DNA of 64,000 nucleotides. Source: Xylophilus rhododendri (GTDB taxonomy: Bacteria > Pseudomonadota > Gammaproteobacteria > Burkholderiales > Burkholderiaceae_C). Both the position numbers and the translations under genes were made by a program. The notes under the pieces are model-generated. The model saw only the letters and a program-made list of their open reading frames with translations, did not search any database and was not told where the DNA came from. Below are positions 8,857-18,063 of this stretch, in pieces (positions within the stretch are counted from its first letter, which is position 1; each line of letters opens with the position of its first letter). Location of the stretch: positions 3,348,001-3,412,000 of the forward strand of contig NZ_CP047650.1 of assembly GCF_009906855.1 (NCBI RefSeq). The letters are read 5' to 3'.

Positions 8857-10455
8857 ATGACAGCAGCCTTGCCAGACGCCGCGGCCCGCGCCGCCCAGGA
8901 CCCACCCAACGGCGCGGAGGTCCTGGTGCGGACCCTGCTGGCCAACCAGGTGGACGTGTGTTTCGCCAACCCCGGCACCTCGGAGATGCACTTCGTCGCC
9001 GCCCTCGACCGCATCGAGGGCATGCGCTGCGTGCTGGGCCTGTTCGAAGGCGTGGTCACCGGCGCGGCCGACGGCTACGCCCGCATGGCCGACAAACCCG
9101 CCGCCACCCTGCTGCACCTGGCGCCGGGCCTGGGCAACGGCCTGGCCAACCTGCACAACGCCAAGCGGGCGCAGGTGCCCATGGTCAACATCGTGGGTGA
9201 GCACCGCCAGGGCCACAAGGCCACCGACTCGGCGCTGACCGGCGACATCGAGGGCATCGCCCGCACCATGTGCGACTGGGTGCACACCTGCAGCTCGGCC
9301 GACCACATCGCGCAGGACGCCGCCGCCGCCGTGCAGCGCGCCAACAGCCGGCCCGGCCGCATCGCCACGCTGGTGCTGCCGGCCGATACCGCCTGGACGC
9401 AGACCCGGAACAGGCAGCCGGTGGTGCTGGCGCCCGAGCCGCCGACCCTGCCGTCGGACCAGCGCTTCGACGCCGCGCTGAAGGCCTTGCGCAGCGGCGA
9501 GAACACCATCCTGCTGCTCTCCGGCCGGGCCCTGCGCGCCGGCGCGCTGGAGGACGCCAGCCGCATCGCCCAGCGCAGCGGCGCGCGCCTGCTGGCGCAG
9601 TACGCCAACGGCCGCATCGAACGCGGCCGGGGCCGGGTCGTCATCGAACGCACCCCCGCCCCGGTGGACCAGGGCGTGGCCGCCTTCCGCGATGCCCGCC
9701 ATGTGATCCTGGTCGGCGCCAAGGTGCCCGCGCCCATGTTCGGCTACCCCGGCAAGCCGGACTACCTGATGGACCCGGCCGCCACCCTGATCGAACTGAC
9801 CCAGCCGAGCGACGACCTGCCCGCCGTGCTGAAGGAACTGGCCGCCCGCCTGGGCGCGGCCGACGCCGCGCCGCTGCTGCAGCCCGAGGCGCCCCTGCCC
9901 CTGCCCGACGGCGCCCTCACGCCCGACGCGGTGCTGCAGGCCGTCTCCGCGCTGATGCCGCAGCAGGCCATCGTGGTGGACGAATCGGTGACGGCCGGCC
10001 GCGCCTTCTTCCCGATCTCGCGCGCCAGCGCGCCGCACGACTACCTGCAGCTGACCGGTGGCGCCATCGGCGACGGCATCCCCATGGCGGTCGGCGCGGC
10101 CGTCGCCTGCCCGGGCCGCAAGGTGATCAACCTGGAGGGCGACGGCAGCTCCATGTACACCATCCAGGGCCTGTGGACCCAGGCGCGCGAGCGGCTCGAC
10201 GTGCTCACCATCGTCTTCGCCAACAAGGGCTACAAGATCCTCAAGGGCGAGATGGCCAACGTCGGCGCCGGCACCTGGGGCGCGCGGGCCGAGCAGATGC
10301 TGTCCATCGTCAACCCCGAGATCAGCTGGGTGAAGCTGGCCCAGGGCATGGGCGTGGAGGCCGCGCAGGCCACGACCACGCAGGAGCTGCTGCGCCTGCT
10401 GCGGCACGGCTTGGCGATGCAGGGACCCTTCCTGATCGAAGTGCAGCTGGCCTGA
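8857..10455 (+). CDS. Thiamin diphosphate-dependent enzyme, acetolactate synthase-like
   Basis: This 532-residue ThDP enzyme has the three-domain layout of acetolactate synthase large subunits and benzoylformate decarboxylases. The N-terminal domain contains FANPGTSEMHFV and LFEGVVTGAADGYARM, where the Glu of LFEG activates the cofactor. The central domain is shorter than in true IlvB. The C-terminal ThDP/Mg motif starts GDGSSMYTIQGLW and ends FANKGYKIL (GDG-x~26-N). The N-terminal NPGT pattern and the lack of a regulatory-subunit gene argue against branched-chain synthesis; it resembles the uncharacterised group annotated acetolactate synthase large subunit / MdlC-like. It follows the aldehyde oxidase genes in the same direction after 83 bp. 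The substrate is unknown. Confidence 0.8.
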   Translation: MTAALPDAAARAAQDPPNGAEVLVRTLLANQVDVCFANPGTSEMHFVAALDRIEGMRCVLGLFEGVVTGAADGYARMADKPAATLLHLAPGLGNGLANLHNAKRAQVPMVNIVGEHRQGHKATDSALTGDIEGIARTMCDWVHTCSSADHIAQDAAAAVQRANSRPGRIATLVLPADTAWTQTRNRQPVVLAPEPPTLPSDQRFDAALKALRSGENTILLLSGRALRAGALEDASRIAQRSGARLLAQYANGRIERGRGRVVIERTPAPVDQGVAAFRDARHVILVGAKVPAPMFGYPGKPDYLMDPAATLIELTQPSDDLPAVLKELAARLGAADAAPLLQPEAPLPLPDGALTPDAVLQAVSALMPQQAIVVDESVTAGRAFFPISRASAPHDYLQLTGGAIGDGIPMAVGAAVACPGRKVINLEGDGSSMYTIQGLWTQARERLDVLTIVFANKGYKILKGEMANVGAGTWGARAEQMLSIVNPEISWVKLAQGMGVEAAQATTTQELLRLLRHGLAMQGPFLIEVQLA

Positions 10456-10510
10456 CGGCCGGGCCGCGGGGCAAGCCCGGTACCCCCGGGATATCCCTGT
10501 CCCGCGGCCG

Positions 10511-10559
10511 TTGACGCTGCCGGAGGCGGCTGCTTATGATCCGATGACAGCGCTAACAT
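10511..10559 (+). promoter_or_regulatory. Promoter with overlapping operator before the IlvD/Edd dehydratase
   Basis: TTGACG (10511-10516) and TATGAT (10535-10540) with an 18-bp spacer form a strong sigma-70 promoter. Four bases downstream lies ATGACAGCGCTAACAT (10544-10559), a dyad with six of eight matched positions and a CG centre. This is typical of LacI-family and some GntR-family repressors and is placed over the transcription start, where repression works best. It drives 10575 onward, so the dehydratase and transporter genes can be induced separately from the genes upstream. Confidence 0.55.
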
Positions 10560-10574
10560 CCGGATCCCCACTTC

Positions 10575-12371
10575 ATGTCGTCTCCCGAAAAAACCCCTCC
10601 CACGCCCGAACCGACCCGCCGCAAGGCCCCCGAGGAGCTGCGCTCCCACCGCTGGTACGGCGTCAAGGACATGCGCTCCTTCGGCCACCGCTCGCGCACC
10701 GCCCAGATGGGTTTCAGCCGCGACGACTATCTGGGCAAGCCGGTGATCGGCATCCTCAACACCTGGAGCGACATGAACTCCTGCCACACCCACTTCAAGC
10801 AGCGGGTGGAGGAGGTCAAGCGCGGCGTGTGGCAGGCCGGCGGCTTCCCGGTGGAGATCCCTACCATCAGCCTGGGCGAGGCCTTCCAGAAGCCCACCAC
10901 CATGCTCTACCGCAACATGCTGGCGATGGAGGCGGAGGAACTCATCCGCTCCTATCCGCTCGACGGCGTGGTGCTGATGGGCGGCTGCGACAAGACCACG
11001 CCCGGCCTGGTGATGGGCGCGCTGGCCAACAACCTGCCCAGCATCTTCGTGCCCGCCGGCCCCATGCTGCGCGGCGACTACAAGGGCAAGTACCTGGGCT
11101 CGGGCTCGGACACCTGGAAGTACTGGGCCGAGCTGCGCGCCGGCAACATCACCGAGCAGGACTGGCAGGAGGTGGAGGACGGCATCGCCCGCTCCCCCGG
11201 CACCTGCATGACCATGGGCACCGCCAGCACCATGACCAGCGCCACCGAGGCCCTCGGCCTGACGCTGCCGGGCGCCTCGTCCATCCCGGCGCCGGACTCG
11301 CGCCATTCGATGATGGCCACCCACTCCGGCAAACGCATCGTGGACATGGTGTGGGAGGACCTGAAGCCGCTCGACATCCTCACCCCCGCCTCCTTCGACA
11401 ACGCGGTCGTCACCGCGCTCGGCCTGGGCGGCTCGACCAACGCCATCGTCCACCTGATCGCCATGGCGCGCCGCGCCAGCATCCCGCTGGACCTGGCCCG
11501 CTTCGACGAGCTGGCGCGCCGCACCCCGGTGATCGCCAACCTGCGCCCCGGCGGCCAGTTCCTGATGGAGGACTTCTTCTACGCCGGCGGCCTGCGCGCC
11601 TTCCTCAAGGAAATGGGCTCGCACATCGACGGCAGCCAGAAGACGGTCAACGGCCACACCCTGGGCGAGAACATCGCCGATGCGCAGGTCTACATCCCCG
11701 AGGTGATCCTGCCGCTGAAGGCCCCCAAGCTGGAAAGCGGCGGCCTGGCCGTGCTGCGCGGCAACCTGGCGCCCGATGGCGCGGTGATCAAGCCGGCGGC
11801 GATGGAGCAGCACCTGCGCAAACACACCGGCCCGGCCGTGGTCTTCCAGGACTACAACGACATGGCCGCGCGCATCGACGACCCCGAGCTGGACATCACG
11901 AAAGACAGCGTCATCGTGCTGCAGAGCGCCGGCCCGCAGGGCGCCCCCGGCATGCCGGAATGGGGCCAGCTGCCCATCCCGCAGAAGCTGCTGAAGGAGG
12001 GCGTGCGCGACATGGTGCGCATCAGCGATGCCCGCATGAGCGGCACCAGCTACGGCGCCTGCGTGCTGCATGTCACGCCCGAATCGCATGTGGGCGGCCC
12101 GCTGGCCCTGGTGCGCACCGGCGATCTGGTCACGCTGGACGTGGACGCCCGCCGCATCGCCATGGAAGTGAGCGACGAGGAAATCGCCCGCCGCCGCGCC
12201 GCCTGGAAGCCGCCGATGCCGAAGTTCAGCCGCGGCTACGGCGCCATCTTCCTGAAGCACGTGCAGCAGGCCGACACCGGCTGCGATTTCGACTTCCTGG
12301 CGCCGGACTACGTGGCCCCGGATGCGGCCCAGGCCTCCGCATTGGCCGGGGGCGAGCCCGAGATCCACTGA
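10575..12371 (+). CDS. IlvD/Edd-family dehydratase, L-arabonate dehydratase-like
   Basis: This 598-residue member of the dihydroxyacid/6-phosphogluconate dehydratase family dehydrates sugar acids with an Fe-S cluster and Mg2+. Cluster and metal ligands are visible in [17 protein letters not shown] and [13 protein letters not shown]. The late motif [20 protein letters not shown] carries the catalytic Ser. The N-terminal [19 protein letters not shown] and overall length match the L-arabonate/D-xylonate dehydratase branch rather than IlvD. The product would be a 2-keto-3-deoxy sugar acid. Downstream, an RraA-like aldolase and Bug binding proteins fit uptake and cleavage of a sugar acid. The exact sugar is not certain from sequence. 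Confidence 0.8.
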   Translation: MSSPEKTPPTPEPTRRKAPEELRSHRWYGVKDMRSFGHRSRTAQMGFSRDDYLGKPVIGILNTWSDMNSCHTHFKQRVEEVKRGVWQAGGFPVEIPTISLGEAFQKPTTMLYRNMLAMEAEELIRSYPLDGVVLMGGCDKTTPGLVMGALANNLPSIFVPAGPMLRGDYKGKYLGSGSDTWKYWAELRAGNITEQDWQEVEDGIARSPGTCMTMGTASTMTSATEALGLTLPGASSIPAPDSRHSMMATHSGKRIVDMVWEDLKPLDILTPASFDNAVVTALGLGGSTNAIVHLIAMARRASIPLDLARFDELARRTPVIANLRPGGQFLMEDFFYAGGLRAFLKEMGSHIDGSQKTVNGHTLGENIADAQVYIPEVILPLKAPKLESGGLAVLRGNLAPDGAVIKPAAMEQHLRKHTGPAVVFQDYNDMAARIDDPELDITKDSVIVLQSAGPQGAPGMPEWGQLPIPQKLLKEGVRDMVRISDARMSGTSYGACVLHVTPESHVGGPLALVRTGDLVTLDVDARRIAMEVSDEEIARRRAAWKPPMPKFSRGYGAIFLKHVQQADTGCDFDFLAPDYVAPDAAQASALAGGEPEIH

Positions 12372-12414
12372 GACGGCGCGCCGCGCAAACACAAGACAAA
12401 AGAGACAAGACACC

Positions 12415-13404
12415 ATGACCTCCACCCCCCGCACCCCGCGTCGCGCCCTGCTGCTGGCCGGCCTGCTGGCCGCCGCGCCGCTGGCCGCGCTGGCCCAGGC
12501 ACCGGCGCCGTATCCGACCCGCGTGGTCACCATCATCGTGCCCTTCGCCCCCGGCGGCGGCACCGACATCGCCGCCCGCCTGGTGGCGGTGAAGCTGGGC
12601 CAGAAATGGGGCCAGTCGGTGGTGGTGGAGAACCGCACCGGCGCCGGCGGCCTGATCGGCGCCGAGGCGGTGAGCAAGGCCAAGCCGGATGGCTACACCC
12701 TGCTCGTGGGCAATGTCGGCACCCAGTCGATCAATCCCTCGCTCTACAAGATGCCCTACGACCCGGACAAGGCCTTCACGCCGATCTCCCTGTTCGCCGA
12801 GCTGCCCTTCGCCTTCGTCGTCAATCCCAACGTGAAGGCGACGACACCGAAAGAGCTGATCGCCCTGGCCAAGGCCGAGCCGGGCAAGCTGACCTATGCC
12901 AGCTCCGGCCAGGGCGGCTCGCCGCACCTCACGGCCGAGATCTTCCAGCAGGCCACCGGCGTGAAGTTCACCCATGTGCCCTACAAGGGCGGCGGCCCCG
13001 CCATGGCCGATTTGATGGCCGGCCATGTGGACATGCTCTTCGCCTCCATCCTGGAGACCAGCGGCTACGTCAAGGCCGGCAAGCTGCGCGCCCTGGCCGT
13101 GACCAGCGCCCAGCGCTCGCCCGCCATGCCGGAGGTGCCCACGCTGGCCGAACTGGGCGTGAACAACGCCGAATCCGGCTCCTGGGTGGCGCTGCTCGGC
13201 CCCGCCGGCCTGCCCGCTGGACTGGCCGAGAAGATCGCCGCCGATGTGCACGAGATCGTCGGCAGCGCCGACACCAGGGCCGCCCTCATCGCCCAGGGCG
13301 CCACGCCGCGCGGCGGCACGCCGGCCGAACTGCAGCAGACCATCGCCGCGGACAAGGAGCGCTACGGCAAGGTCATCAAGGCGGGCGGCATCCGTATCGA
13401 TTGA
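12415..13404 (+). CDS. Bug-family periplasmic solute-binding protein 1
   Basis: This 329-residue tripartite tricarboxylate transporter receptor (Bug/TctC family) captures organic or sugar acids in the periplasm. An N-terminal signal peptide (TPRRALLLAGLLAAAP...ALAQ, cleavage near residue 28) is followed by the family hallmarks YPTRVVTIIVPFAPGGGTD, VVVENRTGAGG and AKPDGYTLLVGN, and a YKGGGPAMADLMAGHVD motif near residue 190. It starts 43 bp after the dehydratase and is probably co-transcribed. No TctA/TctB membrane subunits are in the window, which is common for Bug genes in Burkholderiales. Confidence 0.92.
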   Translation: MTSTPRTPRRALLLAGLLAAAPLAALAQAPAPYPTRVVTIIVPFAPGGGTDIAARLVAVKLGQKWGQSVVVENRTGAGGLIGAEAVSKAKPDGYTLLVGNVGTQSINPSLYKMPYDPDKAFTPISLFAELPFAFVVNPNVKATTPKELIALAKAEPGKLTYASSGQGGSPHLTAEIFQQATGVKFTHVPYKGGGPAMADLMAGHVDMLFASILETSGYVKAGKLRALAVTSAQRSPAMPEVPTLAELGVNNAESGSWVALLGPAGLPAGLAEKIAADVHEIVGSADTRAALIAQGATPRGGTPAELQQTIAADKERYGKVIKAGGIRID

Positions 13405-13445
13405 AGCCGGTCCGCATCCACACAAAAAAGACAGAGACAAACACC

Positions 13446-14450
13446 ATGACCACCCCCTTCCTCCCCCAGCGCCGCACCCTGCTGCGCGCCACCAGCGCCT
13501 TCGCCCTGCCGGGCGGCCTGCTCGCCAGCGCCGCCGTCCACGCGCAGGACAGCTGGCCCAGCCGCGCCATCACCTACGTCGTGCCCTTCACGCCCGGAGG
13601 TTCCACCGACGTGATCGGCCGCGTGGTCTGCCAGAAGCTCGGCGAGACCCTGGGCCAGCCGGTGGTGGTGGACAACCGTCCCGGCGCCGCCGGCGCCGTG
13701 GGCGCGGCCTATGTCGCCAAGGCCAAGCCGGACGGCTACACCCTCTTCGGCGGCACCATCAGCACCCATGCGATCAACGCCAGCCTCTACAAGAACCTGC
13801 CCTACGACCCGGTGAAGGACTTCGAGCCGATCTCGCTGGTGGCCTTCCTGCCCAATGTGCTGATGGTGTCCACGCAGTCCGGAGTGAACTCGGTGGCCGA
13901 GCTGATCGCGCTGCTGAAGAAGGATCCTTCGAAGCGCACCTTCGCGTCCTCGGGCGCCGGCACCTCCACCCATCTGGCGGGCGAGCTGCTGGCCGACCTG
14001 ATCGGCGTGCCGCTGTCCCATGTGCCCTACAAGGGCACGCCGCCGGCCATGCTGGACGTGGCCTCGGGCCAGGTCACCTTCATGTTCGACCAGTTCACCG
14101 CCGCGCTGCCGCTGGTGCAGTCCGGCAAGCTGCGCCTGCTGGCCGTGACCACCGGCAAACGCGCCGCCATCGCTCCGCAGCTGCCCACGCTGGCCGAGGC
14201 CGGCGTGCCCGGTTTCGAGATGGCTTCGTGGCAGGCCATCTATGCGCCGAAGAACACGCCCAAGCCCATCGTGGAGCGGCTCTCGGCCGAGATCACCAAG
14301 GCGCTGAAGCTGCCCGATGTGCATGACAAGCTGACCAACCAGCTCGGCATGGAAGTCGTGGCCGGCTCGCCCGCCGACCTTGCCGCCCTCATGCAGAAAG
14401 AGATTCCCCGCTGGGGCGAGTTGGTCCGCAAGTCCGGCGCCTCCGTTTGA
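13446..14450 (+). CDS. Bug-family periplasmic solute-binding protein 2
   Basis: This second Bug protein of the cluster has 334 residues. The N-terminus carries an RR followed by a hydrophobic stretch (QRRTLLRATSAFALPGGLL), which may be a twin-arginine-like export signal, ending in AVHAQ near residue 34. The core motifs VVPFTPGGSTD, VVVDNRPGAAG, AKPDGYTLFGG and the YKGTPPAMLDVASGQV ligand-loop region are intact. It is clearly paralogous to the proteins at 12415 and 15221 but divergent enough that it may recognise a different acid. It lies 41 bp after the first Bug gene in the same operon. Confidence 0.92.
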   Translation: MTTPFLPQRRTLLRATSAFALPGGLLASAAVHAQDSWPSRAITYVVPFTPGGSTDVIGRVVCQKLGETLGQPVVVDNRPGAAGAVGAAYVAKAKPDGYTLFGGTISTHAINASLYKNLPYDPVKDFEPISLVAFLPNVLMVSTQSGVNSVAELIALLKKDPSKRTFASSGAGTSTHLAGELLADLIGVPLSHVPYKGTPPAMLDVASGQVTFMFDQFTAALPLVQSGKLRLLAVTTGKRAAIAPQLPTLAEAGVPGFEMASWQAIYAPKNTPKPIVERLSAEITKALKLPDVHDKLTNQLGMEVVAGSPADLAALMQKEIPRWGELVRKSGASV

Positions 14451-14472
14451 TTCCCGTTAGACCTCCTCACCC

Positions 14473-15210
14473 ATGACCGCACCCACCACCCCCACGCCCC
14501 TGTCCGACGAAACCCGTGCCCTGCTGCGCAAGGTCAGCGTGGCCACGCTGTGCACCCAGCTTTTCAAGCGCGGTTTCCGCAATGTCTTCCTGCAGGGCGT
14601 GGGCCGCCTGACCACGCCGAGCAAGGGCAACCTGGTCGGCCCGGCCTTCACCATGCGCAACATCCCGGCGCGCGAGGACATCGACCAGATCAGCGCCTTC
14701 GACGACCCCAACCACCCCCAGCGCAAGGGCATCGAGAGCGTGCCGCCCGGCCATGTGCTGGTGATCGACTGCCGGGGCGAGAAACGCGTGGCCTCGGGCG
14801 GCGGCATCCTCACCACCCGGCTCAAGGTGCGCGGCGCCGAGGGCCTGGTCTCCGACGGCCCGGTGCGCGACAGCGGCACCATCGCGCAGATGGATTTCCC
14901 GGTGTACTGCGCCGGCGGCAGCGCGCCGCTGAACCTGATCCACCACCACGCCATCGACCTCAACGTGCCGGTGGGCTGCGGCGGGGTGCCGGTCTATCCG
15001 GGCGACATCATGGTGGGCGACGAGGAGGGCGTGGTGGTCATCCCCGCGCACCTGGCCGAGGAGATCGCGCGCGACGCCACCGAACAGGAAAAGATGGAAG
15101 CCTTCATCCTGGAAAAGATCGAGGGCGGCGCGAAGCTGGCCGGCACCTATCCGCCCAACGCCGATACCCGCGCCGAGTTCGGCGAGTGGCGCAAGGCCAA
15201 GGGCATCTAG
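14473..15210 (+). CDS. RraA-family aldolase-like protein
   Basis: This 245-residue protein belongs to the RraA/HMG-CHA aldolase superfamily (class II pyruvate aldolases, also mis-annotated as menaquinone methyltransferase or RNase E regulator). The active-site signature VSDGPVRDSGTIAQMDFPVY contains the Arg-Asp pair that binds pyruvate enolate and metal. An acidic metal-binding loop (VGDEEGVVVIP) follows, and VIDCRGEKRVASGGGIL is the usual central motif. In this operon it could cleave the 2-keto-3-deoxy acid made by the dehydratase to pyruvate plus an aldehyde such as glycolaldehyde. That role is inferred from context only. It starts 22 bp after the second Bug gene and 10 bp before the third. 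Confidence 0.8.
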   Translation: MTAPTTPTPLSDETRALLRKVSVATLCTQLFKRGFRNVFLQGVGRLTTPSKGNLVGPAFTMRNIPAREDIDQISAFDDPNHPQRKGIESVPPGHVLVIDCRGEKRVASGGGILTTRLKVRGAEGLVSDGPVRDSGTIAQMDFPVYCAGGSAPLNLIHHHAIDLNVPVGCGGVPVYPGDIMVGDEEGVVVIPAHLAEEIARDATEQEKMEAFILEKIEGGAKLAGTYPPNADTRAEFGEWRKAKGI

Positions 15211-15220
15211 GAGACACACC

Positions 15221-16189
15221 ATGCAACGCCGCCTTCTCACCGCTGCCCTCGTGGCGGCGTTCGCCTCCCTTCCCGCCCTGGCCCAGCAGCCGGCCTGGCC
15301 CGCGCGGCCGATCACCATCGTCGTGCCGGCCTCGCCCGGCGGGGCGATCGACCTGCTGGCCCGGCTGATCGGCAACAAGATGACGGCCGACTGGGGGCAG
15401 CCGGTCGTCATCGACAACCGCACCGGGGCGACGGGCATCATCGGCACCGACCTGGTGGCCAAGGCACAACCCGATGGCTACAACCTGGTGCTGGTGGCGA
15501 GCAGCCATGCGATCAATCCCAGCATGGTTCGGAAGCTGCCCTTCGATACGGTGAAGAGTTTCGAGCCGGTGGCGCTGACGCATGTGGTGCCGCTGGTGCT
15601 GGTGACATCGCCTGCGTTTCCGGCGAAGACGGTGCAGGACATCGTGGCCTATGGCAAGGCGCATCCCGGCGAGCTGAGTTTTGCTTCCAGCGGGAGTGGC
15701 GGGGCGCCGCATTTCTCGGGCGAGCTGTTCAAGTCGCTGACCGGGATTCAGATGACGCATATACCCTACAAGGGCAGCACGCTGGCGCATCCGGATCTGA
15801 TGAGCGGGCGGGTTTCGCTGATGTTCGATACGGTAGCGGCCACCAATGCGCAGATCAAGGCGGGCAAGCTCAAGGCCTATGCGGTGACGACCTCTTCTCG
15901 GGCGGCTTCCCTGCCGGATGTGCCTACGATGCAGGAGGCTGGCATCGCCGGGTATGAGACCAGTACCTGGGGCGGGCTGCTGGCGCCGGCTGGCACGCCC
16001 AAGGCTGTGGTCGACAAGATCAATGCCGAGGTGAATCGGGTGTTGGCCCTGCCGGACGTCAAGAAGACTTTGCAGGACAACGGGATCGAGGCTGGGGGTG
16101 GGTCGCCTGCGCAGTTTGGGTCGTTTATCCAGGCTGAGATGGTGAAGTGGGGGAAGGTTGCCAAGGATGCTGGGATTCAGCCTGAATGA
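15221..16189 (+). CDS. Bug-family periplasmic solute-binding protein 3
   Basis: This third Bug/TctC receptor has 322 residues. The signal peptide RRLLTAALVAAFASLPALAQ is cleaved near residue 22. The core motifs are ITIVVPASPGGAIDLLA, VVIDNRTGATG, AQPDGYNLVLV and a YKGSTLAHPDLMSGRV loop. The codon usage from about 15650 onward drifts to less GC-biased third positions (for example gcgtttccg and ttgcttcc) compared with the first half. This is worth noting because the IS cluster begins immediately after. It is the last gene of the catabolic operon. Confidence 0.92.
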   Translation: MQRRLLTAALVAAFASLPALAQQPAWPARPITIVVPASPGGAIDLLARLIGNKMTADWGQPVVIDNRTGATGIIGTDLVAKAQPDGYNLVLVASSHAINPSMVRKLPFDTVKSFEPVALTHVVPLVLVTSPAFPAKTVQDIVAYGKAHPGELSFASSGSGGAPHFSGELFKSLTGIQMTHIPYKGSTLAHPDLMSGRVSLMFDTVAATNAQIKAGKLKAYAVTTSSRAASLPDVPTMQEAGIAGYETSTWGGLLAPAGTPKAVVDKINAEVNRVLALPDVKKTLQDNGIEAGGGSPAQFGSFIQAEMVKWGKVAKDAGIQPE

Positions 16190-16220
16190 GGCTTTGTCAT
16201 TCTGGGGTTTTGTCTCCTTG

Positions 16221-16280
16221 GCGGAGGGCGGAGCTGGGGCTGCGCGCCCCAGACCGCGCTCACTTTCTTTGCTTCGCTGT
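16221..16280 (+). repeat. Left copy of 60-bp perfect inverted repeat around the IS region
   Basis: This 60-bp sequence recurs exactly, in reverse complement, at 19340-19399. It begins GCGGAGGGCGGAGCTGGG and ends TTGCTTCGCTGT. Together the copies bracket both IS481 elements and the central palindrome. Confidence 0.9.
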
Positions 16281-16282
16281 AT

Positions 16283-17549
16283 GGACCGAGGACATGGCTG
16301 ACACATGTGCGAAGACATGGTTGACGCATTCTGCTGTTGATTCAGTGCGCTCTCAAGTCAATCTGCTGAAGCCAGTGATGCATGAAGAAGACGTTGAACA
16401 GGCCATCTGTCTGGCCGTGCGGACGCACGGCCACGGGCAGGCCCCGCAGTGCGTTTGACACCCTGTAGCGGCGCCCCCTGAAGCGCAGCTCGCCCAGCCA
16501 CTTCACGGTCATGACCGTGTCCCCGGGACCGTATTCGATCTCCGGCAGCACCTCGGGATAGCAGCGGGGACTGGCCTGGTAGCGGCTCATCGGCGTCTGC
16601 ATGGCAATGTCCTGGTGCGGACGCTGCTGGTTGTAGACATCGCGCCAGAGGTCGAAGGCCTGCTGCGCACTGCCGAGATCGCTGAACACGCGGCCCTGCA
16701 GGACCTCGGCCTTGAGCGTTCGGTGGAAGCGCTCGTCCTTGCCGTTGGTCTGGGGGTGGTAGGGCCTGCTGAAGCTCACCCGCACGCCGCAGCGGATCAA
16801 CCAGACCGCCAGGCCGCTGAGCTGCCCGGGCTGGCTCGGTACGCCCCAGGGCGCGCCGTTGTCGGCGTTGATCTGCTCGGGCATGCCGTAGCGGCGGAAC
16901 ACGTCCACCAGATGCTGCTCGACCGCCTGGCTGGTCTCGCCTGGACAGGCGCGGATGGCGAGGTTGAAGCGCGAGTGGTCGTCGAGCAGCGTCAGGGGGT
17001 GGCAACGCCCCGAGGCCAGCGGGAAGTGGCCCTTGAAGTCGATCTGCCAGAGCGCGTTGGGCCGCTCGCGCTCGAAGCGTTGCCAGGGCGTGGCCGCGGC
17101 ACTGGCGGCGCTGGAGATCAGGCCGTGGCGATGCAGGATGGAGTTGACGGTGCTCGGCGCAAGGCGCGGGTGGCCCAGCGTGTGCAGCCGCTCAGAGAGC
17201 TTGCGCCCGCCCCAGGCCGGGTGCTGCAGGCGCAGGGCGACAACGGCCTGCTGCAGCGCTTGGGCGGTGGCTGCCGGGCTCGACTGAGGGCGTCGCGACA
17301 GATCGCTCAGGCCGCTCGAGCCCAATTGCTTGTAGCGGGCGATCCACTTGTAGCCGGTCTGCGCGCTGATGCCGAAGCGCCGACACAGCTCGCGCCGGTT
17401 GGCGCCGTCCTGCAAGGCCAGGCTGACGAATTCTTCTCGAAGGCTCATGGTGTCTCGGGTGCTCCAGGGCATGGTCTGTTCTCCCCTCGGGCAGGCAGCC
17501 CGAAGGTGTCAACCATGTCATCGCACACCTGTCACCTATGTCCCCGGTC
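16283..17549 (-). mobile_element. IS481-family insertion sequence, copy A
   Basis: A single transposase gene is bounded by imperfect terminal inverted repeats of about 43 bp (16283-16325 and 17507-17549). Each end contains two spaced copies of a motif resembling GACATGGTTGACA, probably the transposase-binding sites. The exact outer borders cannot be fixed because the flanking sequence is itself repeated around both IS copies. Confidence 0.75.
16342..17472 (-). CDS. IS481-family transposase A
   Basis: This 376-residue DDE transposase has an N-terminal helix-turn-helix (residues 10-50, ANRRELCRRFGISAQTGYKW), the integrase core with catalytic Asp in QIDFKGHF, the second Asp in INADNGAPWG and the Glu in KDERFHRTLKAE. 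The C-terminal domain ends with the YRVSNALRGLPVAVRPHG stretch typical of IS481-type proteins. The ATG at 17472 gives the standard N-terminus MPWSTRDTMSLREEFV. The gene looks intact and may be active. It is related to, but clearly different from, the transposase at 18115, so the two elements are separate insertions rather than a recent duplication. Confidence 0.9.
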   Translation of the reverse strand: MPWSTRDTMSLREEFVSLALQDGANRRELCRRFGISAQTGYKWIARYKQLGSSGLSDLSRRPQSSPAATAQALQQAVVALRLQHPAWGGRKLSERLHTLGHPRLAPSTVNSILHRHGLISSAASAAATPWQRFERERPNALWQIDFKGHFPLASGRCHPLTLLDDHSRFNLAIRACPGETSQAVEQHLVDVFRRYGMPEQINADNGAPWGVPSQPGQLSGLAVWLIRCGVRVSFSRPYHPQTNGKDERFHRTLKAEVLQGRVFSDLGSAQQAFDLWRDVYNQQRPHQDIAMQTPMSRYQASPRCYPEVLPEIEYGPGDTVMTVKWLGELRFRGRRYRVSNALRGLPVAVRPHGQTDGLFNVFFMHHWLQQIDLRAH

Positions 17550-17553
17550 CATA

Positions 17554-18060
17554 CACTTCGCCAAAGAAAGTAAGCAAAGAAAGGCGACCCGACACCCGAG
17601 GCCCTTCGGGCACCGCTGCGGTACTCGCAAAGGCGGGGTCCACGACAACTCGCTTCGCTCAAACAGGTCGTGGCCCTGATCCGCCTTTGCTCCGTTCCTC
17701 GCTCTCGGGCTCACGGGACCCGGGAGCGGGAGCGGGGACAGCGGCTGCTTCGCAGCGCAACGGGCCTTCGCTGCGCTCGGCCTCCACTGAAATGCGGCGC
17801 TCAGTGTGGGCGGGTTATTCAATCAGAGGCCGAGCGCAGCGAAGGCCCGTCGCCCTGCGAAGCAGTGGCTGTCCCCGCTCCCGGGTCCCGTCTGCGGGTG
17901 AGCGAGGAGCGGAGCAAAAGCGGATCAGGGCCACGACCTGTTTGAGCGAAGCGAGTTGTCGTGGCCCCCGCTTTTGCGAGCACCGCAGCGTGCCCCCTCC
18001 GCAGGAGGGGGACTCCCGCAGCCGGGTCGCCTTTCTTTGCTTACTTTCTTTGGCGAAGTG
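17554..18060. repeat. Large imperfect palindrome between the two IS elements
   Basis: Left arm 17554-17784 and right arm 17826-18060 are reverse complements over about 230 bp with few mismatches and small indels; the outer 37 bp and the inner 24 bp match exactly. The unpaired centre (17785-17825) is 41 nt. The arms contain TCGCTTCGCTCAAACAGG and CTTCGCTGCGCTCGGCCTC segments. No gene is supported inside. As single-stranded DNA or RNA it would form a very long hairpin. Confidence 0.9.
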
Positions 18061-18063
18061 TTT

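Noticed and set aside
17554..18060. Protein-coding genes inside the palindrome between the IS elements
   Set aside because: The open frames there are by-products of the inverted arms and show no family motif or ribosome-binding site.
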